Shown: positions 7,946 through 15,815, counted from the first letter of the stretch. The stretch: DNA of 21,581 bases from JAWPMV01 sp038527215 (GCA_038527215.1 JBCBGC010000142.1:1-21581), one strand, 5' to 3'. Notes: generated from the sequence alone by a model not told the origin. Numbers and translations are program-made.

Positions 7946-8427
7946 ATACCATTAAGGAAAGCAGTTTTCAGGACTATATCGTAGAGGTAAGAGGCTATGC
8001 AGGCGAAATGACCATTGAGGTGAAAGCCGAGCACCTGCATATGATTCTCAAGCTACTCAAGGACCAATACGAGTTCAATTATCTCTCCGACATCACGGGT
8101 TCCGACTACTATACCGATGAGGCACGCTTCGAAGTGTCTTACAATCTGGTGAGCATGGCCAAGCAACAGCGCTTGCGCGTGAGCTGTCGGGTGGAGGAGA
8201 GCGAGCCAGAAGTAGATTCTATCACCGACCTTTGGCGGTCTGCTGACTGGTATGAGCGGGAAGTCTTTGATATGTTCGGTATTACCTTCAAGAATCACCC
8301 GGATTTACGCCGCATGTTCATGCCGGAAGATTACGCCTGGTATCCTTTGAGAAAAGAATTTCCTTTGTTGGGTATTCCGGGCTCCATTCAGCTCCCGGAG
8401 AAAGATCCGCCGAAAGAATATAAATAA
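7924..8427 (+). CDS. nuoC: NADH-quinone oxidoreductase subunit C
   Basis: NuoC (30-kDa subunit) is part of the peripheral arm of respiratory complex I, next to NuoB and NuoD. The 167-residue protein carries the family signature at 106-120, where ADWYEREVFDMFGI is followed by HPDLRRMFMPEDY (125-137) and PLRKEFPL (141-148). The N-terminal alpha/beta part (YLSDITGSDYY) is also typical. Its length is that of a stand-alone NuoC, not a NuoCD fusion. It overlaps pyrE by 22 bp and is followed by a terminator and an opposite-strand gene, so no other nuo gene is adjacent. This is unusual, because nuoC normally sits between nuoB and nuoD. Confidence 0.93.
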   Translation: MAEHTFLDTIKESSFQDYIVEVRGYAGEMTIEVKAEHLHMILKLLKDQYEFNYLSDITGSDYYTDEARFEVSYNLVSMAKQQRLRVSCRVEESEPEVDSITDLWRSADWYEREVFDMFGITFKNHPDLRRMFMPEDYAWYPLRKEFPLLGIPGSIQLPEKDPPKEYK

Positions 8428-8450
8428 TCGCAGCACCCCCTGCGCACATA

Positions 8451-8489
8451 AAAAAACCAGCTCAAGAATCACCTTGAGCTGGTTTTTTT
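8451..8489. terminator. Bidirectional intrinsic terminator
   Basis: A 10-bp perfect stem (CCAGCTCAAG at 8457-8466 with 8473-8482) has a 6-nt loop. It is flanked by six A on the left and seven T on the right, so it can stop transcription in both directions. It serves pyrE-nuoC on the plus strand and the gene ending at 8504 on the minus strand. Confidence 0.92.
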
Positions 8490-8503
8490 ATCTATCAGAT
8501 TTC

Positions 8504-9556
8504 CTATTTGGAATCGTCTTTATTTTTTACCCGTAGGGTAAGCTGGTTTCCTTTAGCTTCGCCCAGGTCCATGAGGAGCAAGGCTTGTCCGTGTCCTGCG
8601 ATCAGGGCTTTGGTACTGGAAATCGCTAATCCTTCGTACAGGGCATGGGTAACCGGTCTTACCTTGAAACTATAGCCTCCATTTTCCGATGGAGCTACCA
8701 AGGCGCCATTATACGCGAGGCTGTAAACGGTCCCGTTCATGGGCAGGAGGCTCCAAATACATCCCTCACCTTCCATCAGCAAGGGTTCCTCGCCCATCTT
8801 GCCAATGATCCCATCTTTGGTGTAGCGGAAGTCTTTAGCACCGCTGTACCAGATATCCCCATCGATCAGGGCCAGGTGGTGGACCAGGGCTTTCACGGTT
8901 TCCTTCCGCTGAAAGGTAATGCCATCGTCTACGCTAGAGAGGATTTGGGTGAAGCCGCCGTTATAGCTTGCCGCCAGAATTTCATTCTCGGATTCATGGT
9001 ACAAGAGGGACCACACAAAAGTAACGGGGTTCTTCCAGATCACTTCCGGTTCAGTTTTTAAGTCTGGATTGATCTTGGCGATAAAGCCTTTGGCCATGCC
9101 TTTTTTGCCCTTGGCGATTTTCATGTTGCCGCCAGAAGCCAGGAGGGTACCGTCGGGTAACTCCAGCATGTCATAAAAAGCCAGCTTGGCAAAAGCTTTG
9201 GAAAAGTAGCTTTTACTCCAGGACTGATCCGAGAGGTCAAAGCGGTAAATGGTGCCTTGGTCGCAGGCCAAAAAGATGGCGCTGCCCGTAGGAACAATTT
9301 TCAGGATGGAGGTAGCCGCAAAAGGGATGTCTACCTTCATGAGGTTGCCACTGCTGTCCACCTGAGTCAGGACATTGTTTTCGCCCGCCACCCAAAAAGC
9401 ATCGGGACCGACCTGGGCAATGTCGTAATAACTCATGTCTGGCCGGAAGTCAGCCTGGAGCGGAGTGATAGTTTGGGAGAAGGCACTTACCGCCGCCAGC
9501 ATCAGGGCCGGAAGCACCATCCAGGTTTTGAGAGATAAATCAGGAAGCCTACGCAT
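8504..9556 (-). CDS. Secreted beta-propeller-like protein of unknown function
   Basis: The 350-residue protein begins MRRLPDLSLKTW with a hydrophobic stretch and a probable signal cleavage near AFSQ (residue 27). The mature protein is a string of short beta-strand repeats such as DAFWVAGENN, AIFLACDQGTIYRFD, GTLLASGGN, EILAASYNGGFTQI, GDIWYSGAKDF and TVYSLAYNGAL. This pattern suits a six- to seven-bladed propeller of the BNR/photosystem-stability or WD-like type, and the SSVDDGITFQRKE segment resembles an Asp-box (SxDxGxTW). No catalytic residues can be named, and no T9SS sorting domain or lipobox is seen, so it may be periplasmic. The start at 9556 was chosen because it puts the signal peptide close to the N-terminus; the open frame continues to 9643 but reads as low-complexity leader. 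Confidence 0.72.
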   Translation of the reverse strand: MRRLPDLSLKTWMVLPALMLAAVSAFSQTITPLQADFRPDMSYYDIAQVGPDAFWVAGENNVLTQVDSSGNLMKVDIPFAATSILKIVPTGSAIFLACDQGTIYRFDLSDQSWSKSYFSKAFAKLAFYDMLELPDGTLLASGGNMKIAKGKKGMAKGFIAKINPDLKTEPEVIWKNPVTFVWSLLYHESENEILAASYNGGFTQILSSVDDGITFQRKETVKALVHHLALIDGDIWYSGAKDFRYTKDGIIGKMGEEPLLMEGEGCIWSLLPMNGTVYSLAYNGALVAPSENGGYSFKVRPVTHALYEGLAISSTKALIAGHGQALLLMDLGEAKGNQLTLRVKNKDDSK

Positions 9557-9800
9557 GATCGTAATTGTTTGTTGATGGGCCGGATTTCTACTTTCAACGG
9601 ACCCTACCGGAGAAAGATGGGAAAAACGCGGTTTGTTTAGCAAGCGTATCCAATTCTTGGATAAGCGTTCTTACTTAAGCTGTTGTATTAAAAGTAATCC
9701 CTTCCTGGACCGGCTCATATCGAAAGGGTGTGAACCTGAATATTTGGGGAGTGAATGTGGAGATCAGAAGATAAAAACCGGTTGGCATCAATAAGAATGG

Positions 9801-9853
9801 CTACTTAGATACCAGAGCAGAAGCTACCAGACCTCTGGAGAAGTGGTTTTTTT
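9801..9853 (+). terminator. Terminator-like hairpin with no known upstream gene
   Basis: CTACTT (9801-9806) can pair with AAGTGG (9841-9846) with one G-U pair, and CCAGAG (9812-9817) with CTCTGG (9833-9838), followed by seven T. An alternative short pairing of CCAGA with TCTGG inside the loop competes. The stem is interrupted, so this is a moderate call. Confidence 0.45.
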
Positions 9854-9941
9854 GTAAAAATTTCTTCGAAATCTTACATCTGCGAATACCTGACATCTGA
9901 GGGAATCTTGGCTAGCTTGGGAGGGGATGAGGACAAAAAGG

Positions 9942-9970
9942 CCTCCCAGACGGCCTCTGGGGAGGTTTTT
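9942..9970. terminator. Orphan intrinsic terminator, possibly bidirectional
   Basis: CCTCCCAGA (9942-9950) pairs with TCTGGGGAGG (9956-9965), with one bulged base and a 5-nt loop. Five T follow and five A precede, giving a minus-strand T-run too. No recognised plus-strand gene ends upstream of it; the nearest gene on the left reads away from it. Confidence 0.65.
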
Positions 9971-10024
9971 GGGTGGATTTCTCCTGTAAATCCTTACATA
10001 TGTTCAGGCCTCGAATATTTTCCA

Positions 10025-10055
10025 TTCGCAAAATATCTACTCGTCGACAACTTTG
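10025..10055 (+). promoter_or_regulatory. Possible promoter of the YD-repeat protein gene
   Basis: TTCG at 10025-10028, exactly 19 bases, then CAACTTTG at 10048-10055: each box has one mismatch to TTTG and TAnnTTTG. The spacing is right and the ATG at 10084 lies 28 bp downstream. Confidence 0.45.
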
Positions 10056-10083
10056 GGCATAGTAATTGTCTTATCTGTAGCAT

Positions 10084-11007
10084 ATGGGCAAAACGTTCAT
10101 TTACATATGGATAGGCGCCATGCTAGGCTTGAATCTTCAGGCAACCGCTCAAACGGGCGCGGACTGGGCAGCTATGCATCGCATCCGGTCTGTAGAAGTC
10201 ATTCAGACGCAATTCACCCCCTTAGGGGAAGAATTGAGACGAATGGAACATTTTGCTTACAACCTGGGAGGAAAACCCGTCAGCCGGGTACGCTTTAACC
10301 AGGATGCTGAAGTAGAAGTCAAAACCCAATTCCGGTACGATAGCCATGGGAAGAATACCTGGCAGGAACTGGTCCTGGCCGCCAGGGAGCGGAAGGCTGA
10401 TGTAGCCTGGGTATATCAATACCATCAGGGCAAAGTTACCAGAGGGGAGAACCTGAAAACAGGTTTGGTAAAAACTTTTAAGTACGACGAAGCCGGATTG
10501 TTGGCCATGGTGGAAACCAGACTGGCACGTGGGAAGTTGGTTTCTGCAGACATTTACCAGTATGATGAAGCGGGGAGATTGATTGCCGAAGAACAAAAAA
10601 GGGGCTTGATGACCCGCTTCAAGCAAATGCATTATAACCAGGAAGGCTTGTTGGTGGAAAAGCACCTGAGCATTTCCTATCAGGTAGAGAATAAGCCAGC
10701 TAAGAATCTGCTGGAACGGTACCAATATGACCGCAAAGGTCGCTTGATCCTGACCCGCAAGTCCGATCATTTGGGGAGATTCAGAGGAGAAATTCGGTAT
10801 GAATACACCAGAAATGATCAATTGCGCAAAAAGATTCAAGGTAAAAAGTCCTGGCTGTACGTCTATAATGAAAAGGGATTGATCATCCGCGAAGAAGTAT
10901 GGATAGGGAATGAGATGATGGGAGAAAAAAATTATACCTATCAATTTTGGGATGAAATGCAGATAGCGGTAGGACAAGGGGGGAAAGCCGCTTCCCGAAT
11001 CGATTGA
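10084..11007 (+). CDS. Secreted YD/RHS-like repeat protein
   Basis: The 307-residue protein starts with a signal peptide (MGKTFIYIWIGAML, cleavage near ATAQ, residue 23). It then shows at least seven short repeats of the YxYDxxGxL type that mark YD/RHS beta-strand arrays: FRYDSHGK (83), FKYDEAGLL (132), YQYDEAGRL (158), MHYNQEGLL (182), YQYDRKGRL (213), YEYTRNDQL (239) and YVYNEKGLI (259). It is far too short for a full RHS toxin shell and has no RHS core or toxin end. Small extracytoplasmic proteins like this are common in Bacteroidota and their role is unknown; a peptidoglycan- or sugar-contacting beta structure is a guess. The motif GADWAAM follows the signal peptide. A strong terminator follows the gene. 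Confidence 0.75.
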   Translation: MGKTFIYIWIGAMLGLNLQATAQTGADWAAMHRIRSVEVIQTQFTPLGEELRRMEHFAYNLGGKPVSRVRFNQDAEVEVKTQFRYDSHGKNTWQELVLAARERKADVAWVYQYHQGKVTRGENLKTGLVKTFKYDEAGLLAMVETRLARGKLVSADIYQYDEAGRLIAEEQKRGLMTRFKQMHYNQEGLLVEKHLSISYQVENKPAKNLLERYQYDRKGRLILTRKSDHLGRFRGEIRYEYTRNDQLRKKIQGKKSWLYVYNEKGLIIREEVWIGNEMMGEKNYTYQFWDEMQIAVGQGGKAASRID

Positions 11008-11062
11008 TTAAGAGAGAGTAGTAGTTCATAGTAGTTAGTTTTAGGTTAGATGTAGTTCCGTT

Positions 11063-11098
11063 AAAGGCAAAGGAGTTTTTCCTTTGCCTTTCCTTTTT
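11063..11098 (+). terminator. Intrinsic terminator after the YD-repeat gene
   Basis: A perfect 12-bp stem (AAAGGCAAAGGA at 11063-11074 with 11080-11091) has a 5-nt loop and is followed by CCTTTTTG. It lies 56 bp past the stop codon. Confidence 0.88.
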
Positions 11099-11243
11099 GT
11101 CTGCACCGATGCAGCCATTTTACCTGAAAATCCCTCCTTGTCTGGGGTAACCTTTGGGTCTTTTTGCCAACTAGTAGAGGCAGTAAGCCCATGGGATTAC
11201 TCTTGAATGTTCTTACTTTCAACAAACAAAACGTACCTTTCCA

Positions 11244-11666
11244 ATGAAGCATTTTATTCTTATGTGTGGCCTTATGATGGCTGCCCTTTTTCAACCTCAA
11301 ACTTTACAAGCAGCCACCGTTATCCCGGAAGTACCTCCAGCTACCATGACTGATCAGGGAGCGGATTGGGACGCCATGGAGCAACAAGCCCAGAAAAAAT
11401 GGCAGAAGAAGCTGGTCCGGAAAATGGAAAAGCTGGAAGCCAAGCTCAATAAAAAGGGGCACACGGGTCAGAGAAGCTGGATCGTAGCCTTACTGCTGGC
11501 TATTTTCCTGGGATTTCTGGGCATTGACCGCTTTTACCTGGGGTATCCCGTTTGGGGCATTGCCAAACTGTTTACCGGAGGACTGGCTGGTATCATGTGG
11601 ATCGTGGACATCATCCTGATTGCCATCTTTGCCTTGCAACCCAAAAGAGGTTCTTATAAAGCCTAG
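11244..11666 (+). CDS. TM2 domain membrane protein with signal peptide
   Basis: The 140-residue protein has a signal peptide (residues 1-23, ending LQAA), then a charged helical linker (about 42-75, KKWQKKLVRKMEKLEAKLNKK) likely to be a short coiled coil. A TM2 domain follows at about 78-132: two hydrophobic helices, IVALLLAIFLGFLGI and LAGIMWIVDIILIAIFAL, joined by the family motif DRFYLGYPVWGIAKL. TM2 proteins are small inner-membrane proteins of mostly unknown role. The motif GADWDAM (39-45) matches that of the upstream neighbour's GADWAAM. The start is the first ATG and gives the signal peptide directly. Confidence 0.85.
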   Translation: MKHFILMCGLMMAALFQPQTLQAATVIPEVPPATMTDQGADWDAMEQQAQKKWQKKLVRKMEKLEAKLNKKGHTGQRSWIVALLLAIFLGFLGIDRFYLGYPVWGIAKLFTGGLAGIMWIVDIILIAIFALQPKRGSYKA

Positions 11667-11695
11667 CTTTACCATTGACCGTTTTTTTCCAAAGA

Positions 11696-11734
11696 TTTTA
11701 GCCCGAAGCTTAGTAACTTCGGGCTAAAATTTTG
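11696..11734 (+). terminator. Strong hairpin, probable terminator of the TM2 gene, next to the recQ start
   Basis: A perfect 13-bp stem (TTTTAGCCCGAAG at 11696-11708 with 11717-11729) closes an 8-nt loop and is followed by TTTTG. It ends eight bases before the recQ ATG at 11738, so any transcript reaching recQ from upstream would carry it beside the ribosome-binding site. Confidence 0.75.
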
Positions 11735-11737
11735 AGC

Positions 11738-13879
11738 ATGGACCTGACACCCGCCCTGGACGTATTAAAGAACTATTTTGGGTATGATAGTTTTCGCCCC
11801 TTGCAGGGTGAAATCATCACTTCAGTTCTGTCTGGGCAGGATACGGTCGTGTTAATGCCCACTGGCGGCGGTAAATCCGTTTGTTATCAGGTTCCGGCCA
11901 TTTTGCAAAAAGGGATGGGCATTGTGATTTCTCCGTTAATTGCCCTGATGAAAGACCAGGTAGAAGGGCTTAAAGCCAATGGGGTTCGGGCCGCCTTTCT
12001 GAACAGCAGCCAGACCTATAAAGAGCAGGCCGAAATCATGGAAATGGCTTCCCTGGCGGATTTAGACCTGCTGTATGTGTCTCCGGAAAAACTGCTTTCT
12101 GAAGATTTCTCTGGTTTCCTACGTCGGGTAAAAATCAACCTTTTTGCCGTAGATGAAGCGCATTGTATTTCTGCCTGGGGGCACGACTTTCGTCCGGAAT
12201 ACACCCGACTGAGTTTTATCAAAAACTGGTTCCCGGATGTACCGGTCATCGCCCTTACAGCCACGGCAGATAAACTGACTCGCCAGGATATTTCCCGACA
12301 ATTGGGCATGGTGGAGCCCGCCCGCTTTATTTCCTCTTTTGACCGCCCCAATCTTTCCCTGAATGTCCGACCAGCTCGCAAAAGGATTGAGCAGATCATA
12401 GAATTTTTACAAGTCCGACCCAATCAGTCCGGGATCATCTATTGTCTTTCCCGAAAAAGCACCGAGCAGGTAGCCATGAAACTGCAGGCCAAGGGATTTT
12501 CCACAGCTTTTTATCATGCTGGTATGACGCCCAAAGCACGGAGCCGGGTACAGGATCAATTCCTTAAGGATACCGTGCAGATCATTTGTGCCACCATTGC
12601 TTTCGGGATGGGGATTGATAAATCCAACGTTCGTTGGGTCATTCATTACAATCTGCCCAAAAACCTGGAAGGTTACTACCAGGAAATCGGAAGAGCGGGT
12701 CGGGATGGCCTGGCCAGCGATACCCTGCTGTTTTACTCCTACGCAGATGTGATTGCCTACCAGAAGTTTATTCAGGAATCTGGCCAAAGGGAGGTCCAGG
12801 CCGCTAAGCTGGAGCGTATGAACCAATATGCCTCAGCCGCTACCTGCCGTAGGAAAGTGTTGTTGTCTTACTTTGGGCAACATTTGCCAGAGAACTGCGG
12901 GAACTGCGACGTTTGCCATAATCCTCCTCAGCGCATGGACGGAACTGTGCTGGCTCAGAAAGCGCTTTCGGCTATCTATCGGCTGAAACAACAGGTAGGC
13001 ATGGGGTTGCTGATTGATGTATTGCGGGGGAGTATGCGAAGAGAGGTCCTGGAAAATGGCTATGACCAGATCAAAACCTTCGGAGCCGGTCGGGACATGA
13101 GTGCCCTACATTGGCAACAGTTACTGGTCCAAATGCTCAACCAGGGTCTCCTGGAAATCGCTTATGATCAGGGGCAGGCTTTACGATTGACCCCAGCCAG
13201 CCAGGAGGTATTGTTTGAGGGCAAAAAGGTTGAACTGGTTCATCCTTCTGAGATGATGGCCATGGAAAAATCCCGGGAGGAGCGCAGCCGACCCAAATCT
13301 GGTTTGGAACTGTTTATCGACCGGATGAAAACCACTTTATTGGTGCTCCGAAGAGAATTAGCCGATGCCGAAGAACTGTCCCCCTATCAGGTTTGGAATG
13401 ACGCAACCCTGGAGGACCTGGCCCGGTCCTTTCCCACTAAAATGCAAGACCTCATGAATGTGCAGGGGCTAGGGGTAAGAAAGCAAGCTCAATATGGCGA
13501 ACAAATCATCGAGACGGTGATGGAGCAGTTTCGTGAAGAAGCTCGCCAGGGAAAGCAAGGGTATATCCCTAAGGGCTGCTCTCATGTGGTCAGTTATGCC
13601 TTCCATCTTCAGGGGATGAAACCCCGGGAGATTGTCGATGTCCGCAGGATTGCGGAAACTACCGTCTTTAGCCATCTGACCAAGGTATTCGAAGAAGGCT
13701 ATGAGATCGATTTGGAAGAGTTTTTGAGTGGATGGGAATGGGACCAAATCCGGAATGCCCTGGAGCAGGTCAATCGAAAGGAAGGCGTGAAAGGCTTGTT
13801 TGCCCACCTCGGTGGCGGCATTCCTTTCCACAAACTACGCATGGCGATGAGCTACATTCAACATGCGCCGACTCGCTAA
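11738..13879 (+). CDS. recQ: ATP-dependent DNA helicase RecQ
   Basis: RecQ unwinds DNA 3' to 5' in recombination and repair. The 713-residue protein has Walker A MPTGGGKS (40-47), the DEAH box in AVDEAHCISAWGHDFRPEY (137-155), ALTATAD (172-178), YHAGM (259-263) and motif VI QEIGRAGRDG (315-324). The zinc-binding cysteines of the RQC region are at 370, 387, 390 and 393 (CGNCDVC). A winged-helix region (about 405-500), an HRDC domain (about 520-600, with DLMNVQGLGVRK) and a C-terminal helical domain like the helicase-associated HTH_40 type (about 610-710) follow; this long form is usual in Bacteroidota. The start is the ATG at 11738; the frame begins two codons earlier only with a TTG. Confidence 0.97.
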   Translation: MDLTPALDVLKNYFGYDSFRPLQGEIITSVLSGQDTVVLMPTGGGKSVCYQVPAILQKGMGIVISPLIALMKDQVEGLKANGVRAAFLNSSQTYKEQAEIMEMASLADLDLLYVSPEKLLSEDFSGFLRRVKINLFAVDEAHCISAWGHDFRPEYTRLSFIKNWFPDVPVIALTATADKLTRQDISRQLGMVEPARFISSFDRPNLSLNVRPARKRIEQIIEFLQVRPNQSGIIYCLSRKSTEQVAMKLQAKGFSTAFYHAGMTPKARSRVQDQFLKDTVQIICATIAFGMGIDKSNVRWVIHYNLPKNLEGYYQEIGRAGRDGLASDTLLFYSYADVIAYQKFIQESGQREVQAAKLERMNQYASAATCRRKVLLSYFGQHLPENCGNCDVCHNPPQRMDGTVLAQKALSAIYRLKQQVGMGLLIDVLRGSMRREVLENGYDQIKTFGAGRDMSALHWQQLLVQMLNQGLLEIAYDQGQALRLTPASQEVLFEGKKVELVHPSEMMAMEKSREERSRPKSGLELFIDRMKTTLLVLRRELADAEELSPYQVWNDATLEDLARSFPTKMQDLMNVQGLGVRKQAQYGEQIIETVMEQFREEARQGKQGYIPKGCSHVVSYAFHLQGMKPREIVDVRRIAETTVFSHLTKVFEEGYEIDLEEFLSGWEWDQIRNALEQVNRKEGVKGLFAHLGGGIPFHKLRMAMSYIQHAPTR

Positions 13880-13938
13880 AAATTACGAACTTCCGTTTGT
13901 TCTCTTTTTCGTACATTCGCCAAAAACGCGGTAGCACT

Positions 13939-15723
13939 ATGCGCTTGATTCTTATTTTGCTTGTAAGCCTCTTGCTCGGGGGGCCAACCCTCTTTGGTCA
14001 GCCCCAGCAAAATCGAAAACTCGCCAAAAGCCACAAACCTTTTCTGCAACCCGTTCCTGCCCAAAAGGTGTCCCCTGGTCAGACCCTGACCATCCCGTTG
14101 AAAGCCACCAATGAAGCAGGGGAAGGCATCATTATCGAATACACCTGGCAGAAAGATGGGCAAGTCGATCAGCAGCGGCAGCTATTTCGTTGGACGCCCG
14201 GAGAGCAGGACTTAGGGACTTTCCCCATCATTTTTACCGCCATTGATACCCTGACGGGTCAGCAGGTGAGCCAGCCCGCCATCATTACCGTCAATCCCAT
14301 TCGCCACGCGCCTCAGTTATCGCTGGTCTCGACTACAGACCTAACCCAGCCCTTTGTGGAGGTGATAGAAGGGGAGGATTTTGCCCTGGTTATAGAAGGA
14401 CGGGATAAAAACGAGAAAGAATATCTGAAACTGGATTATCACGTGGACCAGCGACCTGGCAAGCAGTTGGAGAATGCTTCTTTCCAGGTCAACGAGCGGG
14501 TAGCCACTTTTTTATGGACACCCAATAACCGGGACGCTCAGAAAAAGAACTTCACCCTGACTTTCTCGGCGGTCGATCCTACGGGCTTACGCGCTACCAA
14601 GGTTTTTTACATTCTGGTGAAAGACGTTAAGCATGGCCCCATTTTTCAGAACAATACCCGTGAGTTTGTCTTTGGAGAAGGGAAGCAATCCTCCCTAACG
14701 GTAAAAGCCACAGATGCGGATGGAGATGAAATTCGCTATGGGGTGCAGACCCAAGACATCCAGGAAGGAGATTACTTTTTTGACCGGGCTACCGGGAAAT
14801 TTCAATGGAAACCCGGCTTTGACTACGCGCAACAAACGAAACCTTATGCCTTAGTTTTTTCTGCTACCGACGGTCAGTCGACAGTCTTTGATACCTTGCG
14901 GGTAAGGGTTTCGGCTAAAGATTATCCTCCCACCATCGGGAGCTTGAGAAATAAAAGCATCCAGGAAAACGAAATGCTGGTGTTAAAACTGGATGTGCAG
15001 GATAAGAATGGGGACGAAAACCTCAAGTTGATTCTGTCGGATGATGGTGGGGTCAATGGCTACCAATTTGATCCGCAGAAACGAGAATTCAAATGGAAAC
15101 CTCCTTTTTCATTTGTCCGGAAAAAAGGGGGCCAGCAAGTCGTCCAATTTAGTTTTCGGGTTAGTGATGGGCAAAGTTCTGCCTCCCAATCGGTGCAGAT
15201 TACGGTTAATGACCGGGAAGATCCGGATGAGGTGCTGCAAGAGTATTCCCAATACGTTGAAGCGGCCCGCCGCATCAACCAGGAATTAAATGTCCTGGAT
15301 GGAACCCTTACAGATGTGATCAAGCGCAAGCGGGGCTGGAATACTTTTTTTGACGTGATGACCATTGTGGTGGGCGTCTTTACCGGGGTAGCTAGTTCCA
15401 ATATTGCCTCGGAGGGCTTGCGCAATGCTTCCGCCCCTATAGGAGCGGCTGCTACTTCCCTGATCGGTATCCGAAATATCCTGGGAAAATCTCTGGATAA
15501 AATCGTCAATCTCAAGGCCCAGATCGTGGCCCTCAACGGCAAGATTCAACTTACCCTCAACTCTTTGGACCGGAAGTACGGAGAGGTACCCACCCAGACC
15601 ATGATGGAAAGAGCGGATTTTCGGGCAGAATTGAACGAGCTGAACAAAAAAGTGGAGAGCTTTGAGGAAGAAAAAGTAACCATTATGGCTGGTTACGCCA
15701 ATCTTCCCATCAAGAAGAATTAA
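13939..15723 (+). CDS. Secreted protein with four Ig-like domains and a hydrophobic/coiled-coil tail
   Basis: The 594-residue protein has a signal peptide (MRLILILLVSLLLGG, cleavage near LFGQ, residue 21). Four Ig- or cadherin-like beta domains occupy about 36-118, 125-228, 232-326 and 330-423. Each has an F-x-W-T/K-P strand (84-87, 191-195, 288-292 and 384-388) and then an F-S-A-x-D or F-R-V-S-D strand. The tail is different: a helix at about 430-465 (EYSQYVEAARRINQEL), a Gly/Ala-rich hydrophobic stretch at about 470-515 (VMTIVVGVFTGVASS and APIGAAATSLIGI) and a charged coiled coil (about 516-590). This combination is not recognised. It may place the Ig array in the periplasm with a membrane-inserting or oligomerising end. 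The start at 13939 was chosen for the signal peptide; the frame further upstream overlaps recQ. Confidence 0.78.
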   Translation: MRLILILLVSLLLGGPTLFGQPQQNRKLAKSHKPFLQPVPAQKVSPGQTLTIPLKATNEAGEGIIIEYTWQKDGQVDQQRQLFRWTPGEQDLGTFPIIFTAIDTLTGQQVSQPAIITVNPIRHAPQLSLVSTTDLTQPFVEVIEGEDFALVIEGRDKNEKEYLKLDYHVDQRPGKQLENASFQVNERVATFLWTPNNRDAQKKNFTLTFSAVDPTGLRATKVFYILVKDVKHGPIFQNNTREFVFGEGKQSSLTVKATDADGDEIRYGVQTQDIQEGDYFFDRATGKFQWKPGFDYAQQTKPYALVFSATDGQSTVFDTLRVRVSAKDYPPTIGSLRNKSIQENEMLVLKLDVQDKNGDENLKLILSDDGGVNGYQFDPQKREFKWKPPFSFVRKKGGQQVVQFSFRVSDGQSSASQSVQITVNDREDPDEVLQEYSQYVEAARRINQELNVLDGTLTDVIKRKRGWNTFFDVMTIVVGVFTGVASSNIASEGLRNASAPIGAAATSLIGIRNILGKSLDKIVNLKAQIVALNGKIQLTLNSLDRKYGEVPTQTMMERADFRAELNELNKKVESFEEEKVTIMAGYANLPIKKN

Positions 15724-15756
15724 CCTTCCCCACTGAGGTAACAGAAATATTTGCTT

Positions 15757-15785
15757 GGTCTCAGGCTTTGGTCTGAGGCCGATTT
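15757..15785 (+). terminator. Weak hairpin, possible terminator of the Ig-like protein gene
   Basis: GGTCTCAG (15757-15764) pairs with CTGAGGCC (15773-15780), with one G-U pair and an 8-nt loop, followed by GATTTTG. It lies 33 bp after the stop codon and overlaps the -33 box of the rpiA promoter. Confidence 0.45.
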
Positions 15786-15797
15786 TGTCTAACTTCG
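15767..15797 (+). promoter_or_regulatory. Promoter of rpiA-sua5
   Basis: TTTG at 15767-15770, exactly 19 bases, then TAACTTCG at 15790-15797: this matches TTTG-N19-TAnnTTTG with one mismatch. The predicted start of transcription is about 50 bases before the rpiA ATG. Confidence 0.65.
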
Positions 15798-15815
15798 CGC
15801 CCTTGAATGCGATAC

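Larger units (their letters stand above)
9557..10083. other. 527-bp gene-free stretch with hairpins
   Basis: No convincing coding region is seen on either strand; the short open frames have no family features. It holds a perfect small palindrome (TATCCAA-TTC-TTGGATA, 9647-9663), two T-tailed hairpins (9801-9853 and 9942-9970) and a possible promoter at 10025-10055 for the next gene. A small RNA or a long leader is possible but not shown. Confidence 0.6.

Noticed and set aside
9675..9788. 37-codon open frame on the minus strand starting MPTGFYLLIS
   Set aside because: It is short, has no family features or ribosome-binding context, and lies in a region with hairpins. The Thr/Phe/Pro-rich text is of the kind seen in spurious frames.
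9908..10114. 68-codon open frame on the plus strand
   Set aside because: It runs through the orphan terminator and the probable promoter and overlaps the start of the YD-repeat gene. The protein text has no recognisable feature.
10084..11007. YD-repeat protein as an RHS toxin or a polymorphic toxin system
   Set aside because: It is only 307 residues, has no RHS core motif or variable toxin end, and has no immunity gene beside it.
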